NCBI GenBank assembly: GCA_003427395.1 | Contig: BFEA01000291.1 | Coordinates: 905,362-942,850, forward strand | Reading direction: 5' to 3' | Length of the DNA: 37,489 nt | Source: Chara braunii | Taxonomy: Eukaryota; Streptophyta; Charophyceae; Charales; Characeae | Shown: in pieces, positions 27,335-36,149 of the stretch | Layout: the number at the start of each line of letters is the position of its first letter | Position numbering within the stretch: the stretch's first letter is position 1 | The notes under the pieces: model-generated | The model's database searches: none | Seen by the model: the letters and a program-made list of their open reading frames with translations, nothing else | Told to the model about the DNA's origin: nothing | Program-made: the position numbers and the translations under genes

Positions 27335-30300
27335 ATGGGCAGTGCGACATGCACTGGGACGACATGCGCAGGATTTGCCACGTCGGCGTCTCTGCGACGT
27401 CGATCCATTGAAAGCCTGCCACGTGGCGGCCTGTCGACCCAACACCTATCATGTTCGTGCCCATCGCCGTCTTCGGCAAAGAGCGCGTCGTCCTCGCAGA
27501 CTCTCTCGCAAAGGCGCGGCCTTGTGAAGACATGTGCGACAACCTCCGAGCAACTAGTGCGCGGCAACACCGGCGGCGGCGGCGGCAATCCCGAGGCTTC
27601 GTCCGCGGCAGAGGCGCGCAGCACCCGCAACAGCACCGGCAATCGCCGCCATGGCCGAAGCGGGGGAATTGAAAGAGGACTTACCTATACGTACTATTCG
27701 AATTCAAACTCCTCGTTTGTGCGAGGGGCACGTGGCGTGTCTTCCTCATCTGCTCTCTCTGAAAATCGACATGCAAGACGGTCCATCACCGTCCGCTGCC
27801 ACGTGGCGGCGGCAAGAACAAGCCGTTCACCGGAACCGCCGCCCCTCGCCGGGATAGCGACGGCGCCGGCGGCGGCGGCTAAATCCGCCATCGCCATCGC
27901 CGCCGCCGCCGCCGGCAGCGAAACGGTCCTGCTGACTGATCAGCAGCCAGATCTTCTTTCCCCATCGATGATCGCAGGAGATCGGACGGCAGCGACAACA
28001 ACAACAACAACAACGTTGACACCACCCGCCATGACCGAGAGGGAGGAGGAGGAAAGACTGCGCTATTTGACCGAGAGGACAATTGGCGGCATTCCCAAGG
28101 ACGAATTTCTGCGACTAAGTAAGCCAGCTCGGTACCTGGGCAACGAGTTCGGCGCGGTGCACAAGGCTTGGCGCTCTGCATCCGTCCGATTTTCCTTGAC
28201 TTATCCCGAGATCTACGAGGTGGGAGCGAGCAACCTGGGTCACATTGTTCTCTACACGGTGCTTAACGACACCGACGGCCTTCTCTGCGACCGCTGCTAC
28301 ATGCCAGGCGACGACATGGCTGCCAAGCTTCGGCAGCACAATCTTCCGTTGTTCGCCGTAGAGTCCAGGCGCTCCCTCTCGGAGTTCGATTGCCTGGGCT
28401 TCAGTCTGAGCTACGAGTTGGGAGCGACGAATGTTCTTGAAATGCTCTCCTTGAGCGGCATTCCCCTGACTTGGGAAGCGCGCCTCGGGAATGACGACGA
28501 CGACGACAAGCCGTGGAACGTAGAGATGGAGGGGGGAGGTAGCAACTCAGTCTGGCCCTTGGTCTTCGCCGGCGGCCCCACCGCCACTTCCAATCCTGAA
28601 CCCTTCTCCGACTTCTTCGACTTCTTCGCGCTCGGCGATGGAGAGGACTCCTTGCCGGAGATCGGACGGTGTCTTCAGCAGTGCAAAGCCGAAGGTTTGT
28701 CGCGGCGCAGCACCTTGCGCAAGCTCGCTTCAACCGTGGCAGGCGTGTATGTCCCTCAGTTCTATGAGCGACTGGAAGGCTGGGGGGGGGCAGTCTTTCC
28801 TAAAGAGGAAGGCGTGCCGGCGCGCGTCGTCCGACGTGTCTCCATGCCCGACCCTTTTCAGCAGATCGGTCTTGTGCCGTACGTCGAGACCGTACACGAC
28901 CGATTAACGGTGGAGATAAGGCGGGGATGCACGAGGGGGTGTCGATTCTGCCAGCCTGGCATGCTTACCAGGCCGGCGAGGGACGTCGATCCCGATCGGG
29001 TTGTCCAGGCTGTCACCGACGGCATGAGAAAGACCGGGTACAACGAGTTCTCTCTTCTGTCGTTGAGCTGCTCGGACTACCTGGCGCTGCCAGCTGTCGG
29101 CATAGAGATCAGAAACAGGCTCAAGGGGGAACCCATCTCCTTGGCCCTGCCGAGTCAACGCGTTGACCGATTTGATGACAACATCGCCAACATAATCGGA
29201 GGGGCAAGGAAAGGCGGGCTCACGTTTGCGCCGGAGGCGGGAACGCAAAGGCTGCGAGACATCATCAACAAGGGGCTGACCAATGAGGAGCTGCTACGCG
29301 GCGTCAAAACCGCCTGGGACAAAGGGTTTAAGCAAGTGAAACTCTATTTCATGATCGGTCTTCCCGGAGAGACAGACGCCGACGTCAGGGGTATTGTCGA
29401 GACGGTGAAGTGGCTGCAATCGCAGTGCAGAAGAGGCAAGCAACGGATCGGGATCCGGTTAACCATCTCCAACTTCAGCCCGAAGCCGCACACGCCATTT
29501 CAATGGCATTCGGTCTCGACGGCGGAGTTCCAGAGGAAGCAGAGGTTTCTCCGGCGGGAGCTGTCTCGCCTCCACGGGGTCAAGTTCAATCTGACAGACG
29601 TCAGGATCTCAGCGATGGAAGATTTCCTCAGCAGAGGAGATCGACGGCTGGGAAAGGTCATTCTGCGAGCGTGGCAACTGGGCGCCACAAACGATGCATG
29701 GTGGGGTAATTTAGACGATTGCTTCGCTAAGTGGTCGCAGGCGATTGAGGAATCGGGGCTGTCTTGGAAATACCGACAGGTGGAGGAAGGGGAGTGGGAC
29801 GTTCTGGAGAAGCTGGGTGATGGGCAGTACAGAGGGCAAGGACAGGGGGGGAAAGGGCGCTTGGATCGGGGCAATCTAGCGGATGACAGGCTAGATGCCC
29901 CTCTTCCATGGGATGTAATCGACACGGGAGTGGCAAAATGGTGGTTGAAAGCGGATCTTCAGCGGGCGTTGGAGGCAGCTACAGTGCCGGACTGTGCACA
30001 TAGCGGCCTGTGCTCAGAATGCGGTGTCTGTGGGGAGGAGTTTGGGGAGAATGTCGTGGCGGAGGTGCCTCCTATCCCCGAGTTTGTGGGTCAGTTCGTT
30101 GCAGATCAACGACGGACCCAGCGGCTCAGAATCACCTTCGGTAAAGAAGGATCTATGGTGTACGTTGGGCACTTGGATCTCATGCATCTATTTGACCGTG
30201 CGATGCGGCGGGCCTCGCTGCCCGTCGCTTTCGATGGCGGCTTCCATTCCATGCCCCAGATTGCCGCGGCCATGCCTCTCCCGCTCGGTCACAGCAGTTG

Positions 30301-31153
30301 TGCTGAGCTGCTCGATGTCTATCTTACAGAGCGTGTGGGTGTGGACGAGTGCAAGCGAAGACTCGCAGAGCAGCTGCCTCATGATCTTCCCATCCTCAAC
30401 GTCGAAGCTCTGCCGGTCAAACACCTCAACGGAAAGTACTATGAAACGACGGGAAAGCTGCTCGTCGCGGCGGAGTACGTTGTTTTGCTCCATCCACGTG
30501 AAGAGGACGAGGAGGTGGTGGGAGAGGAGAGAGAGGAGGAGAGAGAAAAGGAGGAGAGAGAGGAGGGGATAGAGGAGGAGGGAGGGGTATTACTCACTGC
30601 TGTGCAGCAGAGTGTTGTTGTTCCGGATTTGACCAAGTACAAAGAATGGATAAGAGAGGTGCTCTCCATGGAGACGTGTATGGTCGCACGACCCGCCAAG
30701 GAAGGGAAAAAGGAGAAGGTGGTCGATGCTAGACCCCTGTTGTTCGAATTCGAGGTGTATAAAGGGGTACTTCCAAAGGCAATGCGAGCCCCACATGCTC
30801 CTAGTCGTTGCCAAGGAGATGTGATCGTACGGTTCGTGGGCAAGTGCGGTGGCGATCTTGGCCTCAGGATCGAGGATGTCCTTGAGATGCTCAGGCAAGT
30901 TGCAGGTCTGCCCTTCGTCGCTGCTCATGTGCATAGAAATAAGTTCATCCTTAGCGAGCCCGTCAAACCCAAACCGAACGTGGAGTACCTTACCTCCGTC
31001 GTCAGAGATGAAGGCTTTCGTGCTTTGTACCGTAGATTCGATGGGACTAGTCGGATCCATAGCGAAGATGGAACGGGATCGGGACCGACTCAGGCCGAAA
31101 ATTATGTTGATGCCGCACGGATTGCCAGAGAGGCTAGTCTCTCACGACCATAA
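27335..31153 (+). CDS. B12-binding-like radical SAM/DUF2344 fusion protein, probably plastid-targeted
   Basis: The protein is 1272 residues from the first ATG (27335); the frame extends 15 codons upstream but only from a TTG. Residues 1 to about 230 are Ser/Thr/Arg/Ala-rich and poor in acids, like a long chloroplast transit peptide plus linker. From about 263 the sequence matches the TIGR03960 family: KPARYLGNE, PEIYEVGASNLG, FSLSYELGATN (356), AGGP (412), GDGED. The radical SAM core has C532-x3-C536-x2-C539 (RRGCTRGCRFCQPG), the site for a 4Fe-4S cluster, then FAPEAGTQRLRD and MIGLPGETDAD. A Cys cluster (C887, C893, C896, C899: CSECGVC) precedes a DUF2344 domain from about 930 (VYVGHLDLMHLFDRAMRRA), interrupted by a Glu/Arg-rich insert at about 1056-1087. 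There are no introns. The fused architecture is typical of cyanobacteria, where the gene often lies near RNase E/G; the substrate is unknown. Confidence 0.9.
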   Translation: MGSATCTGTTCAGFATSASLRRRSIESLPRGGLSTQHLSCSCPSPSSAKSASSSQTLSQRRGLVKTCATTSEQLVRGNTGGGGGNPEASSAAEARSTRNSTGNRRHGRSGGIERGLTYTYYSNSNSSFVRGARGVSSSSALSENRHARRSITVRCHVAAARTSRSPEPPPLAGIATAPAAAAKSAIAIAAAAAGSETVLLTDQQPDLLSPSMIAGDRTAATTTTTTTLTPPAMTEREEEERLRYLTERTIGGIPKDEFLRLSKPARYLGNEFGAVHKAWRSASVRFSLTYPEIYEVGASNLGHIVLYTVLNDTDGLLCDRCYMPGDDMAAKLRQHNLPLFAVESRRSLSEFDCLGFSLSYELGATNVLEMLSLSGIPLTWEARLGNDDDDDKPWNVEMEGGGSNSVWPLVFAGGPTATSNPEPFSDFFDFFALGDGEDSLPEIGRCLQQCKAEGLSRRSTLRKLASTVAGVYVPQFYERLEGWGGAVFPKEEGVPARVVRRVSMPDPFQQIGLVPYVETVHDRLTVEIRRGCTRGCRFCQPGMLTRPARDVDPDRVVQAVTDGMRKTGYNEFSLLSLSCSDYLALPAVGIEIRNRLKGEPISLALPSQRVDRFDDNIANIIGGARKGGLTFAPEAGTQRLRDIINKGLTNEELLRGVKTAWDKGFKQVKLYFMIGLPGETDADVRGIVETVKWLQSQCRRGKQRIGIRLTISNFSPKPHTPFQWHSVSTAEFQRKQRFLRRELSRLHGVKFNLTDVRISAMEDFLSRGDRRLGKVILRAWQLGATNDAWWGNLDDCFAKWSQAIEESGLSWKYRQVEEGEWDVLEKLGDGQYRGQGQGGKGRLDRGNLADDRLDAPLPWDVIDTGVAKWWLKADLQRALEAATVPDCAHSGLCSECGVCGEEFGENVVAEVPPIPEFVGQFVADQRRTQRLRITFGKEGSMVYVGHLDLMHLFDRAMRRASLPVAFDGGFHSMPQIAAAMPLPLGHSSCAELLDVYLTERVGVDECKRRLAEQLPHDLPILNVEALPVKHLNGKYYETTGKLLVAAEYVVLLHPREEDEEVVGEEREEEREKEEREEGIEEEGGVLLTAVQQSVVVPDLTKYKEWIREVLSMETCMVARPAKEGKKEKVVDARPLLFEFEVYKGVLPKAMRAPHAPSRCQGDVIVRFVGKCGGDLGLRIEDVLEMLRQVAGLPFVAAHVHRNKFILSEPVKPKPNVEYLTSVVRDEGFRALYRRFDGTSRIHSEDGTGSGPTQAENYVDAARIAREASLSRP

Positions 31154-31163
31154 CATTCTTGGT

Positions 31164-31166
<3 letters not shown>

Positions 31167-31204
<38 letters not shown>

Positions 31205-31340
31205 GTATTTTTTTTTTTTTTTTTTTTTTTGGGAGGGGGGGGGGGGGGGGGGGGGGGGGGCGAATATTTTTTTCTTTTTTTTTTTTTTTTTAGGTCTCTT
31301 GTAGATTAGGAATTCCAACTTTTTATTTTTTTATTTTTTT
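31167..31340. repeat. Poly(T)/poly(G) homopolymer block after the radical SAM gene
   Basis: Long T-runs, then GGGA and a run of G (31238-31260), then more T. It is T-rich rather than A-rich on the coding strand, so it is not the poly(A) of a retrocopy of the gene. The lengths are unreliable. Confidence 0.85.
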
Positions 31341-31798
31341 TTATTTTAAGTCCATGGTGTTGTAGAGGCCAGTCAATGCCAACTTCGTTGTCGTGTTTGA
31401 AACTTCGTTCATTTTTTTGTCATAGAAAAGGGCGACGACCTTGAGATATGATCATCAATCAAACTGACCGGCCCTGGCCCATACAAAAGGTAGGTAATTC
31501 AAGGTAACCGTTGTATTATTTTAGTCATTTGACTGCAGTTTATTTCCACAGTGCAGGGGTGTACTTACTGAGCTGAAGGGGTGTAGTAACTGAGCTAGCC
31601 TGGTTGGTTCTCTGAAATTTTGTTCTTCTTGTCGGCTGTGGTGTTCGATGGTGATAACTTATAATTTATAAATATAACTTGAATAATAAATATATGAATG
31701 TACATTACCTCAAAACCGTTTTGCTGACCCTTTTAGCCAACTGGAACCTCGCCGCACTGGACGGCCTGCACCGGGGGCGAGGTCCCACTGGCAAAGAG
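31341..31798. other. Gene-free AT-rich sequence
   Basis: No ORF, RNA or repeat is recognised except GTTGTAGAGGC at about 31359, shared with 23662. CGAGGTCCCACTGGCAA at 31778-31794 resembles 10727-10744. Confidence 0.4.
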
Positions 31799-31901
31799 GA
31801 TTGGATTATGCGCCTGAATCTGGAAGGGTTGTCAGCAGAGATGCAGAAAAGCAGATCAATCGCGATTTTGTGTACCTTTCAGGCGTTAAATAAAAAATCC
31901 T
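31799..31901. mobile_element. Foldback element, copy 2
   Basis: The left arm is GATTGGATTATGCGCCTGAA. The right arm is decayed (TTTCAGGCGTTAAATAAAAA then ATCC). It aligns with 25075-25191 throughout. Confidence 0.55.
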
Positions 31902-32007
31902 CTTCGCTATAGTTGGACCTCGCCTCCGGTGGTCTTATTCATTTCCTCTTATGGTAGTTGCCGGGTACTTCGACTCCAACAGCTGTTGGCCAATGGTGTT
32001 TCCTTTT

Positions 32008-32190
32008 TTTTTTTTTTTTTTTTTTTTTGTTTTCCGTTGGGTTTTTTTTTTTTTTTTTTTTTTTTTTCATTTTTTTTTCCCCCCTATGGATGATTTTCTG
32101 GACCTACCGATTGTCTACTCACTTCTCTTACCATGTCCTTTTACTTTTTTTTTTTTTTTTTTTTTACTAGCCGGTACTGGGTCAGTTTTN
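32008..32190. repeat. Successive T-runs with an ambiguous base
   Basis: T-runs at 32003-32028, 32042-32067 and 32144-32165, and an N at 32190 within another. The Phe-rich frames here are artefacts. Confidence 0.85.
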
Positions 32191-32226
32191 TTTTTGCCTT
32201 CATGGATGTAGGGTTGTTTGCTCTTG

Positions 32227-32348
32227 GGGCCTCGGCACAGGCTGTCGAAATGTGCAAAACGAGAATGAACTTGCCGCTAGAACATGGCCAGATGCGCCTG
32301 GCACATTTTTGTCGTTTTCACATTTCGAAAGCCTGTGTGGCGAGGCCC
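32227..32348 (+). mobile_element. 122-bp MITE, copy 1
   Basis: The left end is GGGCCTCGGCACAGGCT-TTCGAAATGTG-like and the right end is its near-perfect inverse (CACATTTCGAAAGCCTGTGT then GGCGAGGCCC), giving terminal repeats of about 28 bp. TTG flanks both sides (32224-32226 and 32349-32351), suggesting a 3-bp target duplication. The reversed copy at 16862-16983 has the same length. Confidence 0.8.
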
Positions 32349-32444
32349 TTGGTGTCTTTGGTTAGGAGCGGACCGGTGATGCTTCGTGATCATGTTCTGT
32401 TCGTATTTAAGGTCGTTGAGATCTTTGTGGTTCACTCTGTATAT

Positions 32445-32593
32445 GGGACGCTGGACCCGTTTTCCAGCAGGTGGAGCTCCCCGCCAATAGATGGAGCCTC
32501 TCCCCGGCAGTACTGGTGGTACCTGCTCTTACCAGTACCACCAGCACTGCAGGGGGTGTTTGTTTTGTAAGCAAAAAAAAAAAAAAAAAAAAA
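32445..32593 (+). mobile_element. SINE-like poly(A)-tailed repeat, copy 3
   Basis: It shares GGGACGCTGGACCC, TTTTCCAGCAGGTG and CCAATAGATGGAGCCTC with 4063-4220. It also has an inverted pair, CAGTACTGGTGGTAC and GTACCACCAGCACTG, before a 21-base A tail. The nad1 insertion begins immediately after the tail. Confidence 0.65.
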
Positions 32594-32820
32594 GAGGTAT
32601 TACTGCCCAAGCAACTAAACTTAACATAAATGTAATGACTGGAGCCATTATAAAGATGAATAAATTAGCACTACTTGGTAGAATAGGCTCTTTTATCATT
32701 AATTTCAAACCATCTGCTAAAGGTTGTAATAACCCAAACAATCCTACCACATTCGGACCTTTTCTACGCTGCATAGAAGCCATTACTTTACGTTCAGCTA
32801 GTACTAAAAAGAGGTAGCAT
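32594..32820 (-). pseudogene. nad1: NUMT: fragment of mitochondrial nad1
   Basis: On the minus strand about 75 codons are open and read as the N-terminal part of NADH dehydrogenase subunit 1. [20 protein letters not shown] is followed by [16 protein letters not shown], then [19 protein letters not shown] and a membrane segment ending VAWAVIP. The first transmembrane helix is mostly missing and everything after this point is absent. The AT-richness contrasts with the flanks. AAAAAGAGGTA occurs at both borders (about 32589-32599 and 32808-32818), either a target duplication or end-joining microhomology. The absence of stops or indels suggests recent transfer, or misassembled organellar reads. 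Confidence 0.88.
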
Positions 32821-32946
32821 GTAGGTATGCGCAAGTGCCCCATCCACTGATGAGGTTGTTTCTGGCGGAACGGCTGAAACGATCGTATGGACTACCGCCA
32901 GAGTGGCGCTCTTGTGTACGTACTCTCATGTTGTTCTTTTGAATAA

Positions 32947-34860
32947 GGGGCTCGTTCGACACTCCTCGGGGCGTCCTCGGGCCCCGAGGACGATTCCTCG
33001 GAGTCGCCCGAGGAAATCGTCGCCTTCGTTCCACTCATCCTCGGAGTCGACCCCCGAGGACGATTCCTCGGGGCTCCCGCGGGCCCGATTTATATATGCA
33101 TAAGCGGACGCGGGGGTGGGGCTGACGGTGGTCCACCGAGTTGTGTCCGTGCGGACGGTGGTGGTCCACCTTTGTTGGCCGTCGCGAATTGGAAGGAGGG
33201 CGGGACACGAAAAAAAAACAAAACCGGGGCCCTTGGAAATGGCGCGCAGCGCTCCTGTTCAAAATTTGAAATTTGAAATCAGGCTTTGCGATCGGCGGCG
33301 CGTGGAGGACGTACGTTTCAGGCGTGGTTGCGTCTGCGGCTGGCGTTCGTGTCGTTCGCATAAGTGACGATTGTCCCCTGCGGTTGTCGTCGATGAGCAC
33401 GGTCGTTTACGCGTCGGCGGCAAGGGAGTCCAGTGTGAATCTCGTGATGTCATCGGAAGCGGCGTCTGGGATGGACGTTGACGGCGGGGCAGGGCGCGGT
33501 GGTTTGACGACGGCGGAGAGGACTGCTATTGCTGCGGTGGTTAATGCCGTCCTCTTCTGCTGCCAGATGGCGAGCAACGACGCAAACTTCAAAGCGGCTG
33601 TTCGTGCACGGCACAAGCTCATGGCGCTTCCGACGACTGGGCAGTGCTTGGATGTGGCTGCCATTTCCGACGCGGTGCTGGAGGTCTGCTACGCGATGGG
33701 GTGCGGGGGGTTTCCACGGGCNACTCCACGGTGGTGGGTGAAGCGGCGANCCGGCGGCACGTGNGANGATCTGCNGCAATGTGATGACGCCACGGATGAT
33801 TACTTCAAGGAGAAGCTTCGAATGTNGCCTCGTGTTTTCCGCGAGATCGCGGAGACTCTTTCCCCACTCCTTNAACGCCGTGTGACGTTCTACAGGGTGC
33901 CTTTGCAGCCAGACCACATCATTGCGTATGCACTGTACAGGTGGGCGACGGGGGAGACGTACGACAGCGGGACGTGTAGCTTCGGCATCGGGAGGGCTTC
34001 CGGCATCACGGCGGTGCATGACGTCACGGCGGCGTTGCTGATTGCTTACCCCGACAAGATATCATGGACCACAGGTTTGCAGAAGGCGGTCGTGTTGCGC
34101 GCCTTCGCGGACAAGGGGTTTCCAAACTGCCATGGGTGCATCGACTGCACACATATCTACATCGACAAACCCGCGAAAGCCAACGGTGAGGACTACTACG
34201 ACAGGAGATGTCGATTCTCCGTGCAGGCGCAAGTGGTGGTCGACATGAACTTGCGTGTGCTGGACGTCTTCGTCGGTTATCCGGGGAGTGTGCATGACAT
34301 AAGGATGTTGAACCTGTCGAGTTTGTGGGTGCGCGCAGAGTCAGGACAACTTTTCACTGGCCCGCATGTGATGCTGCCTTTCGGTGTGCGGACTAATGGC
34401 TACTTGCTCGGCGACAATGGTTATCCGCAGTCGGAATGGATAGTCGTCCCTTACGGCGGTCTCGCGCAACACCCGACGGAGGCACGCTTCGACAACAAAC
34501 AGAAGACGGCCAGGGGAGCAGTGGAGAGGGCATTTGGCAGACTAAAGGGGATGTGGAGGTTGTTCCTCCGCACCCACAAGCGCAACATGGACAGCTTGCC
34601 GCAACAATTCGTCGCCGTCTGCATCCTCCACAACATACTCACCGACGTTGGCGTCCCGTTTGATGACAATCTGCTGTGGGAAGTGGGTCCAGACGGCGTG
34701 CGTCGTAGAGTGGATCTGGGGATGCATCAGCCATTGAAGCCAGTGTGCATGGAGTCTACGACGGGGGATGCGCTGATATTGAGGGACGCGTTGGCGGAGC
34801 GGATGATTGCGCAGTGAGGTGGGCCGTGTTCGCAGTTGGAGACCCCGCCATGAATGAAAC
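32947..34860. mobile_element. Second PIF/Harbinger element, right half missing
   Basis: The left end GGGGCTCGTTCGACACTCCT aligns position by position with the GGGTCTCGTTAGACACTCCT end of the element at 17347, and is likewise preceded by TAA (32944-32946). A subterminal region with repeated CCCGAGGACGATTCCTCGG follows. The transposase gene is complete, but shortly after its stop the sequence hits the mate-pair adapter at 34861. The trihelix gene and right terminal repeat are therefore not in this window. Seven ambiguous bases (33722-33873) suggest collapsed near-identical copies. Confidence 0.85.
33393..34817 (+). CDS. PIF/Harbinger DDE transposase (HARBI1-like nuclease)
   Basis: A 474-residue product from the ATG at 33393; the frame is open further upstream but only from TTG. 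Residues 1-60 are variable. A helical domain follows, then TPRWWVKRR and DDATDDYFKEKLRM. An HTH-like region (YRVPLQPDHIIAYALYRWAT, ETYDSGTCSFGIGRASGI) comes before a DDE_Tnp_4 fold. The catalytic triad is visible: D251 in IDCTHIYIDKP, D302 in GYPGSVHDIRM, E378 in VERAFGRLKGMWRLF. The GYLLGDNGYP motif lies between D302 and E378. The frame has no stop or shift, but seven N bases give undetermined residues before the HTH. It could be active if the partner protein and right end exist elsewhere. The broken homologue is at 17998-19335. Confidence 0.92.
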   Translation: MSTVVYASAARESSVNLVMSSEAASGMDVDGGAGRGGLTTAERTAIAAVVNAVLFCCQMASNDANFKAAVRARHKLMALPTTGQCLDVAAISDAVLEVCYAMGCGGFPRXTPRWWVKRRXGGTXXDLXQCDDATDDYFKEKLRMXPRVFREIAETLSPLLXRRVTFYRVPLQPDHIIAYALYRWATGETYDSGTCSFGIGRASGITAVHDVTAALLIAYPDKISWTTGLQKAVVLRAFADKGFPNCHGCIDCTHIYIDKPAKANGEDYYDRRCRFSVQAQVVVDMNLRVLDVFVGYPGSVHDIRMLNLSSLWVRAESGQLFTGPHVMLPFGVRTNGYLLGDNGYPQSEWIVVPYGGLAQHPTEARFDNKQKTARGAVERAFGRLKGMWRLFLRTHKRNMDSLPQQFVAVCILHNILTDVGVPFDDNLLWEVGPDGVRRRVDLGMHQPLKPVCMESTTGDALILRDALAERMIAQ

Positions 34861-34898
34861 CTGTCTCTTATACACATCTAGATGTGTATAAGAGACAG
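34861..34898. other. Nextera mate-pair junction adapter (artefact)
   Basis: Same 38-bp double mosaic end as at 36-73, beginning CTGTCTCTTATACACATCT. Its translation gives the familiar spurious peptides VSYTHLDVYKRQ (plus) and MCIRDR (minus). The Harbinger element on the left and the sequence on the right should not be assumed contiguous. Confidence 0.98.
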
Positions 34899-35560
34899 GA
34901 ACTAGAGGTGGCATCTTTGGGTTGTTGTTGTTGTTGCTGTTGTTTTTACCCTCTCCCAGTACTTCCCAAATCCAACCTCCTTTTTTTTTCAGGCATCTCG
35001 GTTTCAGTGTGTCGAGGGGGAGGGGGGGAGGGAGCGGGGTAGATTAGGGGTTGTCCGTTTGTAGGAGGGGGGAGGGAGACTATGGAGGAGGAGGGGGGGA
35101 GACTGATAAGGAGGAGGGGGGGAAGGGAGATTATGGCAGAGGAAGGGAGATTGATGTGGAGGAAGAGAGAGGGAGCTATGGCAGAGGAAGGAGAGAGGTA
35201 GAGTACGTGGAGGGAGGTTTACTGCTGGAGGATGGGGGCAAGAGAGAGACTGTGGATGGAGGCATTGGAGGGTGACTGATGTGGCGGGAGGAGATGGCGG
35301 AGGAAGGAGAAAGGGAGACTATGTGGAGGGAGGGAGACTGATGGAGGAAGAGGAAGGAGAGAGGGAACTGCCATGGCAGAGCAAGGAGGTGAAAGAAGAA
35401 GCGCTATGGCGGAGCACAAAGAAGAAGAAGAAGAAGAAGCAGAAGAAGAAGCAGAAGCAGCAGAAGCAGAAGCAGAAGCAGAAGCAGAAGAAGAAGCAGA
35501 AGCAGAAGCAGCAGCAGAAGAAGAAGAATGAAAAGAAGAAAAAGAAAAACTGAAGAGAGT
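34899..35560. repeat. Purine-rich low-complexity DNA with (AAG/CAG)n
   Basis: GGAGG/GGGAGA-rich words recur irregularly from 35020 to 35400. An (AAG)n/(CAG)n mixture follows at 35417-35530. The frames are Lys/Gln/Glu or Leu/Ser artefacts with no domain. Confidence 0.85.
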
Positions 35561-35793
35561 AAGAAGAGGAGGAAGAAGATTACGATGGCGTGGATGGAGG
35601 GCCACAATGATGGTGTGGCTGGAGGGCGATGACGATGGTGTGGCAGGCAGGCAGCAGGGCAACGACGACGATGGCAAGGACGAGCACGGCGCGGCGACGA
35701 TGGCGAGGACAATGACGGCAAGGCGATGACAAACTGGCGCGGGGCTTAATCCACACAGCGGAGGGCAGAGGGCAGAGGGCGCAGAGCCGCGCA

Positions 35794-35832
35794 CGAAGTC
35801 CCGAGATTCGAATTCAAAATCTCGGGACTTCG
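35794..35832. repeat. 15-bp inverted repeat
   Basis: CGAAGTCCCGAGATT and AATCTCGGGACTTCG are perfect inverse arms around a nine-base centre containing GAATTC. It could form a small hairpin or be the end of an element. The rest of 35560-36149 holds nothing I recognise apart from short A, C and T runs. Confidence 0.7.
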
Positions 35833-36149
35833 GCACCGTTGAGCAATGCAGATCAACGCCCTAGGCGGAAAAAAAAAAAAAAAAAAAAACGAAATGGGGC
35901 CTACCGGACCCCGGGAAATTTTGCGCCCACCCCCCCAAAAAAAATTCCCTCTGGGCCATAGGTCCGCAGCGCAAATTTTTTTTTTTCAGCTGTTTTTGAG
36001 GGCGGCGCTGAGGGGGCCCGGGTGCCTGGTCGAGGGGGTTGCGCGACTGGGCGCCCCGAGCGCCCTTCCGTGCGACCTGGGGTGGCCCGAGCGTCCGGGC
36101 TGGAAAGCTAGATCACCTGTGGAATCTGACAGGGAGACCTTTTTTATTA

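Noticed and set aside
27335-31153. Bacterial contamination or retrocopy as explanation of the intronless radical SAM gene
   Set aside because: The transit-peptide-like leader and eukaryotic repeats on both sides argue against contamination. The 3' flank is T-rich, not A-rich, and no target duplication was seen, so a retrocopy is not supported. Neither is fully excluded.
34854-35042. Plus-strand ORF starting MKPVSYTHLDVYKRQ and the minus-strand ORF starting MCIRDR (34542-34877)
   Set aside because: The starts of both are translations of the mate-pair adapter. The minus frame is otherwise a shadow of the transposase.
35219-35836. Ser/Leu/Ala-rich minus-strand ORF of 205 residues
   Set aside because: Overlaps the (AAG/CAG)n tract; low complexity only.
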